Origin: Fagopyrum homotropicum
Lineage: Eukaryota; Streptophyta; Magnoliopsida; Caryophyllales; Polygonaceae
NCBI GenBank assembly: GCA_033239125.1
Contig: BSWB01000003.1
Location: 33,061,001 to 33,125,000 of the forward strand
Length of the DNA: 64,000 bases
Reading direction: 5' to 3'
The notes beneath the pieces are model-generated. The model worked only from the letters and a program-made list of their open reading frames with translations, was not told the DNA's origin and searched no databases. The position numbers were made by a program, and so were the translations under genes. Positions 31,901-43,542 of this stretch are shown one piece after another. The first letter of the stretch is position 1. Each line of letters starts with the position of its first letter.

Positions 31901-34778
31901 AAGATTCAAGAGGATTTGTGGAAAGAACGTAATCATCCTTAGAAATCCCTTGAATTACGACACCACTGTTACTCCCACGGCCGTGGTTTAGGGCGTGGAA
32001 GTCAATTACGGCATCACTGGTAGTTCCACGGCCGTGGTTTTGGCCGTGTAACTTATTGGAGCTCTCTGAATAGCTGATTACGGTCATGTTGGGGGAAACC
32101 ACGGCCGTGGAATAGTACGACGGGCCGTGATTCCTCACGTTTTCTGACCCATCATAGAGTTTTTCAAACTCTTCCTCATGCACTTCTTTTCGCTCCTCCA
32201 AGGCTTCAATCTCCTCATTGCAATCCTCTTCTTCTCCTTTCTCCATAATGCTCATGGTGATAACCTTTTGCAATGGATCCTTGAATAGAATCGAGCTCAC
32301 TTCTTCTCTAGATGCTTCCTCATCATAAACATTGAACATGTCATCTCCAAGAGCTGGCTCTTTCACCAAAGTTGAGAGAACAAACTCAACCTTCTCTTCA
32401 CCTATGTCAAACGCCAATCTAGCATTCTTGCAATCCACTATACAACCGGATGTTGCAAGAAACGGTCTTCCGAGTACGATCGGAACCGAACAATCTGCAG
32501 GAATGTCAAGCACTACAAAATCAATTGGAATGTAAAACTTACCGAGCTTGATTGGGACGTCCTCAATGACACCGACGGGACGAGTTATGGATCGATCCGC
32601 CATGTATAACGTCATCTTCACCGGTTTAGGTTCACCTAAACCGATCTTCCTACACAAAGCAAGTGGAATAATGCTCACACTTGCTCCCAAGTCACAAAGA
32701 GCATCACATGTGACTTCTCCTACTCCAATTGGAACGCAAAATGACCCCGGATCTCTCAGCTTTGGGGGCATCTTTTCAGTCATTGTTTTGATGAGCTCCG
32801 AAAATTCCGAACTCATCTTGACTTCTCCAAAGTCTTCTAGCTTCCTCTTGTTAGAGAGGAGCTCTTTCAAGAACTTCCCATAAGCGGGCATACCTACAAT
32901 TGCATCAATGAAAGGTATATTAATATGCAGTTTGCTCATGAGTTCAATAAACTTACCGAATTGCTTGTCTAGGCGCGCTCTTGCTCTAGACTACGGGAAT
33001 GGTAGGGTAGGTTTATAAGCTGGAGGAGGAACGTAGACATCTTCCTTCTCCTTCCCCTTATCTTTCTCCTTCTCAGCTGGGACTTCCACAAACTTGGGTT
33101 GCGGATCGGTGGTTGTAACGCCACTCCTAGTGGAGATAGCCATCACCCTTCCCTTTGGGTTGTCCTCCGTCTTCCCGGGAAGCTTTCCTTGATCCCTAGG
33201 AACTTCTTCAGCCTTGCTGAACATATGGTTTTCTAAAGATTTTTGAGCTTTATCAACCTTAGTTATGTAGCACTCTAGCCCTTGAAGCTTTCCTAGAATT
33301 GTCTCCAACATAGGATCGGGCTTCTACTTCTCCTTATTGTTCGAATCATTCGATGTTTGCCCCTGACTTTTCAAAGGGGTAGAAGAAGAAGGAGATGTTA
33401 GTAAATTTCAAAAATTTGAATAGGGATTACCGGAATTTTGTTGTTGTTGGTTAGAACGCCAATTGTTGTTGGAATTTCGGTTGTTGTTGTTGTTATTCTA
33501 ATTATTGTTGTTCCAATTATTGTTTCGGTTGTTGTTCCGGTTCCCTTGGTGGTTGTTGTTGTTGCCTAAGTAGCCAACATCTTGCTCCTTCGGTTGTTGA
33601 AGGCCAGCTCTAATAATTTCCTTCAACTCCTTGATTTCGGTATTGAGGGAAAAGATTTGAGTTTGTGCAGCTTGTGTTAGCTTCACTCCCGGCTCAATCT
33701 TCCGGTGGGAATACTTCTCAATCACTTGGGCTTGCTTTTCAATGAAGTCCCAAGCATCATCCTCTCTCATGTCCATGAATGTACCACAAGAGAGAGATCG
33801 GAGGTTGAATTGTGTGTCCACATCCAACCCCTTGTAGTAAATCTCTAGCAACTTAATCTTTGAAATGCCATGGTGTGGGCAATCCAATAAGAGGTCCTGA
33901 AATCTTTCCCATGATTGAAACAAACTTTCATTAGTTTTCATAGAAAATGCATTAATCTTACCTCTCAACTCCACCGTCTTGGATGGCGGAAAGAACTTGG
34001 TGAGGAATTCCGAAGATAGATCCTCCCATGTGGCCAGCTTTGCAGCTAGAAGAGCTTGATACCAAGCCAAAGCTTTATCCTTCAAAGAAAAGAAAAACGG
34101 TTTGATTTTATAGTTATTGTTAGTAGCCCTTTTTGGCTTCAATGTTTCCATTAGAATCTCAAAATTCTATAAATGTTGGTGTGGAGATTCAGCACTAGTT
34201 TCACCAAATTGACTTTGGCGAACCATGGTAATAGCTTACGGGCTAAAGCTGAATTCCTGGATGTCCCCAGCTCCGAAATTCACACCTAGATGGCGTGGTT
34301 GCTGAATTGGATCCATTCTTTGCCCCAGAGTTCGAGGTTCATCCCCTCCATTAGCAACTCTCACATCTCCAGCTTGAATGTGAGGAACAACCGGTGGTCT
34401 TGGGTTGTTATGAACGGGGTGAATCACCGGATCGATTTCTTCAAGTTCCGGCATGTCCGGATCTTCATCATCGGATGAATCATCTCTAGTGGACGTAGTT
34501 GGTTTCTTGACCTTCTTCTTCTTCTTAGCATCATTCAGCTCCAACTTCATGTCCAACATCATAGCTTTGAGTTCATTAATTTGGAATTGATGACTCGTTG
34601 CCTCGTCCACACAAGCTTTCTCACTCAGCCTAAGTTGAAGTTGAGCTTCATCCAACTCAGCTTGGATATTTCTTTCATTGTTTTCGGCCATCTTTTTCTC
34701 TTTCAACTTCCTTTTTAAAGTTCTCTCAAGTTTTGGATCGAAAGGAACTAGATCTTTGGTAGATCTAGTCTTTCGCAT
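28915..34778 (-). pseudogene. Element III gag-pol polyprotein (decayed)
   Basis: The start is set at MRKTRSTKDLVPF (34778), matching II and V, rather than the in-frame ATG 10 codons upstream. Order on the minus strand: gag domain (about 34100-33850), Asn-rich segment (33590-33420), protease CDLGASVSIIP (about 32700), RT with FMDD (about 31080), RNase H, integrase HHCC and DDE core, and C-terminus ending 28915. Breaks include stops near 34236 (Gln), 33498, 33312 (Glu) and 32991 (Gln), a 1-bp loss near 30838 (RSFLGH), a CGA-to-TGA change near 30586, a TGG-to-TGA change near 29434, and a stop near 29315. It is inactive. Confidence 0.9.
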
Positions 34779-34882
34779 ATACCTAAAGAACCTGCAAAAA
34801 TCACTCACAGAAAGATATCAACTAACAAGAGCAAAAGCTCCCAAGCTCGACAACCAAAAACCGGAAATGGTCTTGACCAACT

Positions 34883-34899
34883 TCCCGGCAACGGCGCCA
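34883..34899 (-). other. Primer-binding site, tRNA-Asp (element III)
   Basis: On the minus strand TGGCGCCGTTGCCGGGA lies a few bases inside the LTR end at 34906. Confidence 0.88.
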
Positions 34900-34905
34900 A
34901 AAACT

Positions 34906-36592
34906 TGTTCGCCCTAAAGCGTGCGTGCAAATAAGTTTTTATTTAAAAAATAAGAATAAGATCAAGTGAACCCACAGTGTACGGATCGGCGTAGATTAAC
35001 AAGTATTCCAGAGTATCGAACTTAGGGAATTGGTGAAACAAAACCAGTTTCAAGTAATCGAACAAGTAAGAATGTGGAAGCTTTGCAAATATTGGGGAAA
35101 ACAGCAACCCTAAAGATCCAAGTATCAAATTGTGGCAATTGATTTAAGATATTCTATATAAGGATAGAGTTGAGAATTGCAAAGGTATGCTAAAGTAAGG
35201 TAATGTACGGTGAAGTTCCAAAACCCTATATGTCTAACCAAAAGACTCTCTCTATAAAGGTTGTTGAGGCTGCAGTATAGAAAGGATCTAAAGGTAAGAA
35301 TTGATCTCAAATACCCATGCCCAAACCCAAGGAATCAAAGATAAGCCAAAACGGTTAAGGTTGTGACACTCGAAACCGAAATAGAGGATGTTGAGTCTCA
35401 CTACTACCTAGGAAAGGCAAGTCAAGCCTAGGTTAAAGCAAATCTTTAACTTTGGATTAAAGAAAAAGAAAAGTTCGTAAAACAGTGAAAATCACGGCTA
35501 GATCTTGAGAACCACGGCCGTGGAACTCAAGAACAGACCGTGATTTAGGGTGTCGGCGAAGTTTCTCACACTCTCAGGGTCCAATCAAATTACAATCGAT
35601 CTATCATCATCTAAGCCACAACTATCAACCCTTCACCTTAGAATTGCTAAAGGGTTTTAGCCAATAATCATCATAATGATATCAATATTCAAATTTAAAG
35701 AGAGAATTCATGAAACCCTTAAAAACTCGAATAAAACTCAAAGTCAATCTCAAATCCAAATAACAAAGCAATATGTTCAATCAGATTCAGAATATGGAAT
35801 AAGAATCCTCACTATAATCTCAGGTAAATAAGGGAAAACGGTTGTCAATCGTTTCCGGAATCAAATCTAAGAAATCACCAACTTCCACCGCAAATAATCT
35901 TCAATCTTCCAAAACTATCGCCGTCAGCTTCGAAACCCTAAGCAAGGATAAGCACGGATAGCACCCGGTAAGCGGAGATACCGAAAACTCCTTTCTCTAC
36001 TCCTTTTATAGAGTGAGGACGGGTTACGATAAAAGCCCATTTACTTTGATGATGTGGCAATTAAGATACGTCATAATATTTGCCAAGATCACGGTCATGT
36101 AGTACTTTCCACGGCCGTAATTTAGAGCGTGGAACCTGATTACGGTGCCATAGGATTTCCACGGCCGTGGTTTTGACCGTGTAACTCTCTAGAATGCTCG
36201 AAACTCTCTTCCACGTTCATGATGCCAAGTCCACGGCCGTGGTTTAGAGCGTGGACTTCAATCTCCTTCTCCACGGCCGTAATTCAGGGCGTGGACTTGC
36301 TTTTCCTCATTCTTTGCCTTTGTTTCGTGCAATCTTCCATCCATGCTCCTTCCTTAGCCTTTCTAATACATCTCCTTGTCATCAAATGTGATCAAACACT
36401 CCTTTCCTTCCTTATTTTGCTCCATTCCAAGCATTAATCACCTAAAAACACAAAGAAGCTAGTGTAGATCTCTATATCGACAAAGTGGGTGAACTAGCTC
36501 ACAATTGCTTCAAATACATATCTAAGAACACTATAAAGAGGGAAAAACAACTAAAATAAGTGCCTAAAATATCTTCATATTTCATGCTAACA
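34906..36592 (-). repeat. Element III 5' LTR (1,687 bp, minus strand)
   Basis: Read on the minus strand it begins TGTTAGCATGAA and ends AGGGCGAACA. It belongs to the same family as the LTRs of II, V and VI but is clearly diverged. It contains several GGCC palindromes (36230-36245, 36155-36170, 35510-35525) and a TATA box near 36003-36012. The downstream inverted repeat at about 35500-35535 is partly mismatched. Confidence 0.92.
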
Positions 36593-37853
36593 TTGTTGAA
36601 GTTCCGGTTATTGTTGAAGTTCCTAGGGTCTTGATAGCCCCCATTGAAGTTGTTCCTCCCCATATAATTTACATCTTCCTCCTTAGAAGATAAGTTTGCT
36701 TAAGCTTGCACTTGCACTTGAGGAGTTGCTTGATTCTTCAAAATGGTAGCACACAACTCTCTCAAGGACTTCAACGCATTGTTGATGGCATCAAGCTTGA
36801 AGTTACTCATGGTCACTTCATTCACTTTATAAGCTCCCGGTCTCCTCCCATCACTCTTCCTATGGGAGTATTTCTCTATCATCAAGGCTTGCTTCACTAT
36901 AAACTTCCAAGCCACATCCACATTCTTCTCCATAAATGTTCCACCGGAAAGTGATTAGAGCTTGAATTGTCTATCTTCATCAAGCCCCTTGAAATAAATC
37001 TCCAACACTTATCTTTGGAATTCCATGGTGTGGACAATCTAGGATGAGATCCTTGAATCTCTCCCAAGACTTGAATAGACTCTCTCTATCCTTCATTGTG
37101 AAGGCATTTATCTTCCCTCTTAGTTCGGTTATCTTGGAAGGCGGGAAGAATTTTGTTAAGAACTCGGTTGTCATCTCCTCCCAAGTGGCCACTCGTCCTT
37201 GTGGTATGGATTGGTACCAAGTCAAGACTTTATCCTTAAGTGAGAAGGAAAAGGCCCTAAGCTTATGGTTGTTGTTCTCCAATTTAGGTGGTCTTAGAGT
37301 CTCCATCATAATCTCATAATTCATCAAGTGTTGATGAGGCAACTCTCCTTCCATTCCTCCAAATTGATTGTGTTGAATCGTAGCACTTGAGGGTGGAGCT
37401 CGTAGTCATGAGTTGCGGGATCTCCTAAATTGACACCCAGACGGTGTACCCTTTGAACCAGATCCATGTGTTGGCCATGTGTTTGTGGCTCCTCAATAAT
37501 AATCGGCTCAATCCGAACATGTGCCGCCGGTTGAGGCGGTGTGGAGGCGGTAGTTGACAAAGATTAAGCTCCTTTTGCTCCAAAGCTTGCCTAATTTCCT
37601 CAATTTTCCTCCTAAAATCTTTTTGCCTCTCGTTTGCAAGTCTCCTCTCATTTTCCAAAGATTCTTCCGTAAGCCTCATTTGCTCTAGAGCTTCTTCTTT
37701 AAGTCTTAGTCGCTCTAAAGTTGCATCCAATTCAGCCCTAAGGTTTGCATTGGCCATCTCTTTCTTATTCTTAGCAACTTTGGATCAAGTCTTACGGGTT
37801 TTCTCCGGTTCGGGATCGAATGGAGCTAAGTCCTTGCAACAAGATCTTCGCAT
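36593..37853 (-). pseudogene. Element IV gag, multiply broken and truncated
   Basis: The start at 37853 (MRRSCCKDLAPFDPEPEK) matches gag starts of II and III. A TGA lies at 37785-37787, and at least three frame changes occur near 37560, 37430 and 37000. Segments are a charged Gln/Glu/Arg-rich coiled region (37757-37580), the pre-gag linker GVNLGDPATHDYE (about 37430), the gag domain (LTWYQSIPQG, FLTKFFPPSK, about 37240-37100) and the end SYRKSDG-type region. The linker shows the unduplicated neighbourhood of the breakpoint used in element I. Confidence 0.85.
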
Positions 37854-37970
37854 GAACCTAAAAAATGGGAGATGTACTGAAAAATCAAAGACATAAACCA
37901 AACGAGATCACAAGCAAAATAAAGACCTAAACTATAAACAATCACACACAATGATTCAATCTTAACCTAG

Positions 37971-37988
37971 TCCCCGACAACGGCGCCA
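37971..37988 (-). other. Primer-binding site, tRNA-Asp-like (element IV)
   Basis: On the minus strand TGGCGCCGTTGTCGGGGA matches the Athila site with one mismatch. Confidence 0.8.
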
Positions 37989-37994
37989 AACACT

Positions 37995-39796
37995 TGTTGA
38001 TGGCTAAGAAGTGATGCTACAAATCCAAGGCAAGAGTGCCAAGAACTTGTTCATCCAATCATGCACACACCAAGTCTTAAATTTATACTTGATATATCTC
38101 CTAAACTAACTAGCAAAACCTGCAGTGTACGGGTCATATAGTAGAAAGGGAAGCATTCTGAGGTCTAACACAAAGACCGAGGTGACATTCAACCATGCAA
38201 TGATCAAAGATAGTTTAAGTCTAGACCAAGAAAAGAGATAGGAATAAAGAAATGAAAATCATATATATTTTTTAAGGGTTTTTGTGGTGATCAAGCAAAG
38301 ATCACAATCAAGCAACAATGTCAACCAAACAACAAAACAAACACAACATATAATATCAAGGTAAAGAGAGCGGATTCTAGAGATTCGGATGTCCGGTTAT
38401 GACATGGACTCAAGCTTCTAATCAATCTAGGGCAAGCTGCGTATGTTGGGAAAGAATGTTTCTCTAATGGGATCAATCACCGGGTAGGTCTCATGGTCCA
38501 CTAATCCCGCATCCAAGGTCCTATTACTGGTAAGTCTCTAGGAACCTAAGGTTGGGAATTCTACACAAACCGGGTCACTACTTAGGGGTCAAACCTCTCT
38601 TTACCGGGTAAGTCTCGGAAAAGCAAGTCCTAAGCAGCAATCCTAGCACATTCAATCCAATAGCGGCTATTGAGGCTCACTACTACCTAATGTTTGTCAT
38701 CTTCTATACCTAAGAGCGGGAATTACCAGGTAAGTCTCATCCCTCACCTAGTTTACTAACATAGGTCACCCTAATGCTAGATTAGGCTCAACAAACACTA
38801 GGATTTTAACTCTCAAACTCCCTAACATGAAGATATTGCACTATAGGAACAACAACTCACACACCTCGGGTGGATCAAGTACATCTCGGCCGAAATGATT
38901 GAAGAACAGGCCGAGATTGCAAGCTGAGCTAGAAATTTCAAGCAAGCAACTATCCTAAGATATATCAAGTCCAATCTATCATTATCCTAGCCATAACCTT
39001 TCATCCATCTCCCTAGTATCACATGCTACTTAGCCAACAACAATCATCTTAAGTTCATTCATCATCAAAACAACAAACATGCATGTCATAGCTATATGAA
39101 GGTAAAGGAAGCAATATAAAGCAAGAACAAGCCGAATAATAAGTTTAGAACAAGGTTACAATCACCCAAGAGTAGATTCAAAACGAGCTCAACAATCTCT
39201 ACAACTTTCCTCACTAAAAGTCTCTCAAAAATTCACTCTAAGACAATGGAATGGTGTTTTTCTTCTTCCTTTCAATGGAGTTCTTCTCCCCTTCTCTTCT
39301 TCACACTTGGGATTCAAAATCAGGAATTTTAGAGAATGGAATAGATTGGAAGCAGTCTTGCAAAAGTATGTAGCCTGCAAACAAGACACCCCCATCCGTC
39401 ATGGGAGAGAAGGTCGTGGGCTAGAAGTTGTGTGCCAAGTGTCAAGGTGGTCCAACATGCGAACTCGGATGGTCCAGAATCATCTCGGCCGAGATGGGTG
39501 AGGGCTGGATGGCTAAAATCATGGCTAAACACAAGCCGGTGCAAGGCTTGAACCAACTAAGGTCAATTTCTTCTTCTTTTCTTCTTGCTTGCTCCATTGG
39601 AACCTTGAATCCGGGTCATCATGAGGCTCAATCCTCGAATATCATCAATAATGCATGAAAGCTCCCCAAAATACCTAAAAAATCGACAAATGCTCGTGTA
39701 GACGTCTATTCCGATGAAATAACTCGATAAAGCATAAAACGTCCCGAAGAGACAAAACTGACGAGCACTGAAAAATGACGAGAACTGAAATGTGCA
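37995..39796 (-). repeat. Element IV 5' LTR (approximate limits)
   Basis: The PBS-side edge is set at TGTTGATGG (37995) from the 6-bp spacer seen in the other elements. The outer edge is placed at TGTGCA (about 39796), where coding-like host sequence starts; it is uncertain by a few tens of bases. The LTR shares GACGTCTA and several ACCCGGT words with the LTR of element I. Its palindromes are CATCTCGGCCGAGATG (about 39480) and CATCTCGGCCGAAATG (about 38885) instead of the TCCACGGCCGTGGA form. Confidence 0.65.
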
Positions 39797-40110
39797 AACC
39801 CGAGATCATGGAGGAGATATCAAAGAAGATCATGTCCGTCTGCCAACGCGGTTTCCATACTTGGTTGATCGAATTAATGAGCATCAAGTTCTCTCCTTCA
39901 AACTCAATGAATGTATCACCTAAACTTGCGGACTTTTGGAGGCCCTCTTGAAGAGAGAAAACTTCTACTTCTAGTACAAATTCAGTAGAGCATCTTTTTT
40001 TCCTTGTAGCTAGAGGGATTGCAAGGTTGTTCCATTTAATGTAACCAAACGCATATTGATTTGACGAGTTTCTTGATGCATTAAGGTTTAGTTTGATAAA
40101 TCCCTTATTT
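39797..40110 (-). pseudogene. Remnant of an unrecognised coding exon
   Basis: On the minus strand an open frame of about 100 codons reads GFIKLNLNAS, GYIKWNNLAIPL, FVLEVEVFSLQEG and GDTFIEFEGENLMLI before running into the LTR of element IV. The composition and alternating hydrophobic pattern look like real protein, not retrotransposon. The upstream end could be a splice acceptor (AAAATAAG before GGATTT). I do not recognise the family. No start, stop or partner exon is visible, so it may be a broken host gene interrupted by element IV. Confidence 0.35.
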
Positions 40111-40477
40111 TGTATTTTTCATCTAATGTTTTTGTGAGGCCTATTTTGGTTGGACTTGCTACGATACTTTTTTCTTTTTTTTTAAACAAATTCTACAAAT
40201 ACCTTGGGCCTTATAATAACTAATATATTCCTTTTTTGTAACATGAATCCTAAAAACCCTATTTCTCATCCGAAGAGCGTGCTTCAAGCGCTAACTTACC
40301 CTTTGGATCTGTCGCCACTATAACTAAGAAACCCTATAAAACCGAGATCATCACTCTCCTGATCTAGGGGTCTCGTCAGAATCCTTTGTGTTCTCCTTCG
40401 TCTCAGTGCTAACCACCTTCTTGTAACACCCTAAACTCAAAATCTCATCCATGAAGAGACCAATATCGAAATATCTT
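40111..40477. other. Unassigned sequence between element IV's host and element VII
   Basis: AT-rich, with no convincing coding frame, RNA gene or repeat. It could be intron or leader of the adjacent remnant. Confidence 0.3.
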
Positions 40478-40488
40478 GGCCTTGTGAT

Positions 40489-41097
40489 GTGATCCTCACC
40501 GGAAAAGAAATCATCGTTAATATGCCGGAACCAATCGTTTTGCCACCAACCGTCCAAGTCACAACTCATCCGGCACCTATCGAAATCAATACTTATGTGT
40601 TGGAGGTTATGCCTAAAACTGAGCCAAAACCTATTGAAATTAAACCGAAAAAGCTTGCACCGAGCATGCCCAATGCAAGCCAACTTTCACTCTCTCCGGC
40701 TAAGATGTCAGGTTTGTGCACTCTCAGTAAAACGCTTATAACTGAGGAAATTCTTGGAATTAAAATACCCATTAGTACTACTTGGAAAGGTAATTTTGAA
40801 TATATACAACTTCTAGTTTACACAAAGTCTAGATTCCAAGAGGAAGAGTGTGAAAATGACCCTACATTGCAACAACTACGGTACTTGTATGGATTGTTGG
40901 GCAAGATAATGCATGGAGGTGGTTATACAAACATATGCACGTCCAACCAATACATATTTCATGCAACATACCCTGCTCATATTATTCATATATTATGCAT
41001 GAATTTATGTATTAATCATGTGAAGGTCAACAAGTCAACATTCAATCAAACATTGAAGGCATCTTCACACTCATACATTGAATGGAGGCCAAGTTAG
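40489..41097 (+). pseudogene. Element VII gag-like ORF fragment (left copy)
   Basis: A frame of 202 codons, Pro/Glu/Ile/Lys-rich at the start (PEPIVLPPTVQVTTHPAPIE, KTEPKPIEIKPKK) and then KTLITEEILGIKIPI and YTKSRFQEEECENDPTLQQL. It resembles 59305-59598 and, more distantly, 55840-56130. No enzymatic motif is seen. It is probably the C-terminal part of the single protein of a non-autonomous element, with its 5' part missing. Confidence 0.5.
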
Positions 41098-41102
41098 TTC
41101 AA

Positions 41103-41714
41103 TGATCTTCTTCTCCTTCAATATGGACGTGCAAAACATGATTTGACCCTCCTTGATGTGTTGTCCAACTGAAGAGAATAAGATCCAAGAGTCATCTTTG
41201 AATAAAGGTCAAATGTGGCCATTTATGTGTTTGAATTTCCTAAAAAAACTCTTGAATTTCTTGCATTTCCTTTTGATAAATCTTTTATATTTATAGCACT
41301 TAATTAGGGAGTTTTTAGGTTGAGTTTTGTGGCTATATAAAGTCTTGTATCCTCCCATTGTAAGACAAGTCAAGTTAAATGAAGTAAGTTAGTCTTTGTG
41401 CTTACAAAGTTGTTGTTTGCTTTTTCAAAACAAAACCCGGATTCTAGGGGAGATGCTTAGTTTTCAAACATCTAGGTGAGATGCTTAGGTGGTTCTAAGG
41501 TGAGAGGCCGAGGAACGAAGGTTCGAACCTCACAGTCAGATTCCGAGGGTAGTTCGTTCGAGTTGAGGGATTCCCAAAGTGAGAGGCCGAGGGAATTTGC
41601 TCTTCATATCCAAATGCACAAAATCCAAAAAAAAAAGAGTTTCATTTCACCGATTTCAATCCGAGTGTGAACTTGTGCCGGTGGATCCTTGTGTTCGAAT
41701 CGAGTTCGATCACA
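41103..41714 (+). repeat. Element VII LTR, left copy (approximate start)
   Basis: Ends ...TTCGATCACA before the PBS that continues past element V. The start is either TGATC at 41103 or TGTGT at 41157; neither is proven. It contains TATATAA at 41334 followed by CATTGTAAGACAAG, and is homologous to 59894-60500. Confidence 0.55.
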
Positions 41715-41715
41715 T
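41711..41715 (+). repeat. Target site duplication of element V, left (CACAT)
   Basis: An exact match to 54950-54954 on the other side of element V. Confidence 0.9.
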
Positions 41716-43441
41716 TGTTAGTATGAAATATTGTGATATTTTAGGCACGTTTTCTAAGTGTATTTGATTCATATTGATAGTCATTGATTGAGCATTGATG
41801 CATTTGTGAGCTAGTTTGTCTATAATATCGATATAGAGATCTACACAAGCTTTATGTTGATTATAGGTAATTGAGAGCTATTTCCGAACGGAATTGAGCA
41901 AGGATGAGTTTGATTGAGCCTGTCCGTGGATTGAGGACATTTCTAGGAGCTAAAGGAGTGCAAACTTGAAGAATGCACGAGGCTAAGGAAGAATAACGTT
42001 CTTGCCCTAAACCACGCTCTAAAATACGGCCGTACTGATTTCCACGTTCAAGTCCACGGCCGTGGAACCTTGGCTAGGGAAGCGTGGTTCATTCCAGTGA
42101 CTTCTACGGCCGTGGAGAAGATGGTTCAAACCGTGTTGATTTCCACGCTCTAAATTACGGCCGTGGAACCCTTCCACGACCGTGATCTTGGCGATCTTTT
42201 TCGCCATACTTTAAGCCACGATCTCCTACGCAATTGGGCCGGGCCGATATTTTATCTTACGCTATAAAAGGAAGGACGAAGAGAGATTCCGTCACCTCGC
42301 TTTACACCTTCGCTTACGCATAGACGTATCTTAGGCTTGCGTTTGGAATTGCCCTAATTTCGCACTTGGCGGAGATTTTGTTGAGAGATTTTGGCGCATT
42401 GTTATTGTGATTTCCGGATTGACGGAAGATCGAAGATTCGGAAGATTGTTCCCAAGGAGACTCGCTTCTTGCTTAGGTTTGATTTAGAAGACGGATTGAC
42501 ATCCCGTTCTTCCTTCTTATCTAAGATTTGTGATTGTTTGTTTCATTCCGAATCTAGTGACGATTATTGATCTTGATTGTGAATTTGAGATTGATTTGAA
42601 GTTTATTGAAGGTTTCCGGAAGTTTTCATCTTTCAATCTTTTAATTCTTGAATTTGATATCAATATGACTATTATTGGCTAAAAACCCTTAACAATTCTA
42701 AGGTGAAGGGTTGATAGTTGTGGCTTAGATGATGATAGATCGATCGTAAACAGATTGGACCCTGAGAGTTAGAGAGAATCGCCGACGAACCCTAATCCAC
42801 GGTCTGTTCTTGAGCTTCCACGGCCGTGGAACTCAAGAACTAGCCGTAATTTTGTGTTAAGTTACGAACTTGCTTTTACTTTAATCCAAAGTTAAAGATT
42901 TGCTTTAACTTAGTTTAGGCTTGCCTTCTCTAGGTGGTAGTGAAGCCTCAACAACCTCTACCTCGATTGTGAGTGTCACAACCTTAATCGGTTTAGTTAG
43001 TCTTGATCCTTGGATTACAAGTTCGGGTATTTGAAATTAATTCTTGCCTTTAGAATCCTTCTATATTGAAGCCTCAACAACCTGTATAGAGAGTTTCTTG
43101 TAGGTGAGTCATATAAGGTTTTTGGAACTTCACCGTACGATTACCTTATACTAGCATACCTTTGCATATCTTAACTCTGTCCTTATATCATTAGTATATC
43201 TTGAATCGATTGCCACAGCTGGATTCCTGGATCTTTAGGATTGTTGTTTTCCCAATAATTTGAAAAGCTTCATACATTTACTTGCTTGATAATCTATAAC
43301 TGGATTTGACCCCCCAAATCCCTGTGTTCGATACTCTGGAATTGTTGCTCAACTATATCGATCCGTACACTGCGGGTTCGCTTGCTTGATTCTAGTTTTA
43401 TAAATATAAAGCTTATTTGCATGCACGCTAAGTGGCGAACA
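41716..43441 (+). repeat. Element V 5' LTR (1,726 bp)
   Basis: It begins TGTTAGTATGAAATATTG and ends AGTGGCGAACA. Palindrome cluster at about 42010-42190, TATAAAAG at 42263, and leader palindrome at 42806-42840. Confidence 0.95.
42806..42840 (+). other. Extended palindrome in the LTR leader (element V)
   Basis: GTTCTTGAG, one unpaired C, TTCCACGGCCGTGGAA, then CTCAAGAAC. The arms are 17 bp and pair completely apart from the single extra base. Confidence 0.65.
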
Positions 43442-43447
43442 AGTTTT

Positions 43448-43465
43448 TGGCGCCGTTGCCGGGGA
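43448..43465 (+). other. Primer-binding site, tRNA-Asp (element V)
   Basis: TGGCGCCGTTGCCGGGGA lies 6 bp after the LTR end. Confidence 0.92.
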
Positions 43466-43542
43466 TTTGGTCTAGGCCGAATTCGGTTTCCGGTTGTCAA
43501 GCTTGGGAACTTGCTCTTGTTATTTGATATCTCTTTGAGTGC

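Larger units (their letters stand above)
27299..36592 (-). mobile_element. Element III: Athila retrotransposon, minus strand, 3' part cut off by element I
   Basis: Read on the minus strand: 5' LTR (36592-34906), tRNA-Asp PBS, decayed gag-pol, ORF1 leader and the first 260 residues of ORF1, where element I interrupts it at 27298/27299. The remainder lies left of the window. Its 5' LTR is inserted in gag of element IV; the right flanking 5-mer is TTGTT. It carries more nonsense codons and small indels than II or V, so it is older. Confidence 0.92.
36593..39796 (-). mobile_element. Element IV: 5' end of an Athila element, minus strand, disrupted by element III
   Basis: Minus-strand order is LTR (39796 to 37995), tRNA-Asp-like PBS, short leader and gag, which stops at 36593 where element III's LTR begins. 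Its gag resembles element I (NNQF..NMEG, GDPATHDYELHP). The rest lies beyond the left window edge. Gag is broken by several frameshifts, so this is the oldest of the nested Athila copies. Confidence 0.85.
40478..41715 (+). mobile_element. Element VII, left part: internal end plus LTR of a non-autonomous LTR element
   Basis: This segment is about 95% identical to 59262-60500, so it is the end of a repeated unit: a gag-like ORF tail followed by an LTR. At 41716 element V is inserted. The sequence beyond V (54955 onward) begins with a PBS, so the LTR here serves as the 5' LTR of the right part. Because internal sequence also precedes it, the locus is an LTR-sharing tandem arrangement or two overlapping copies. 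Confidence 0.7.
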
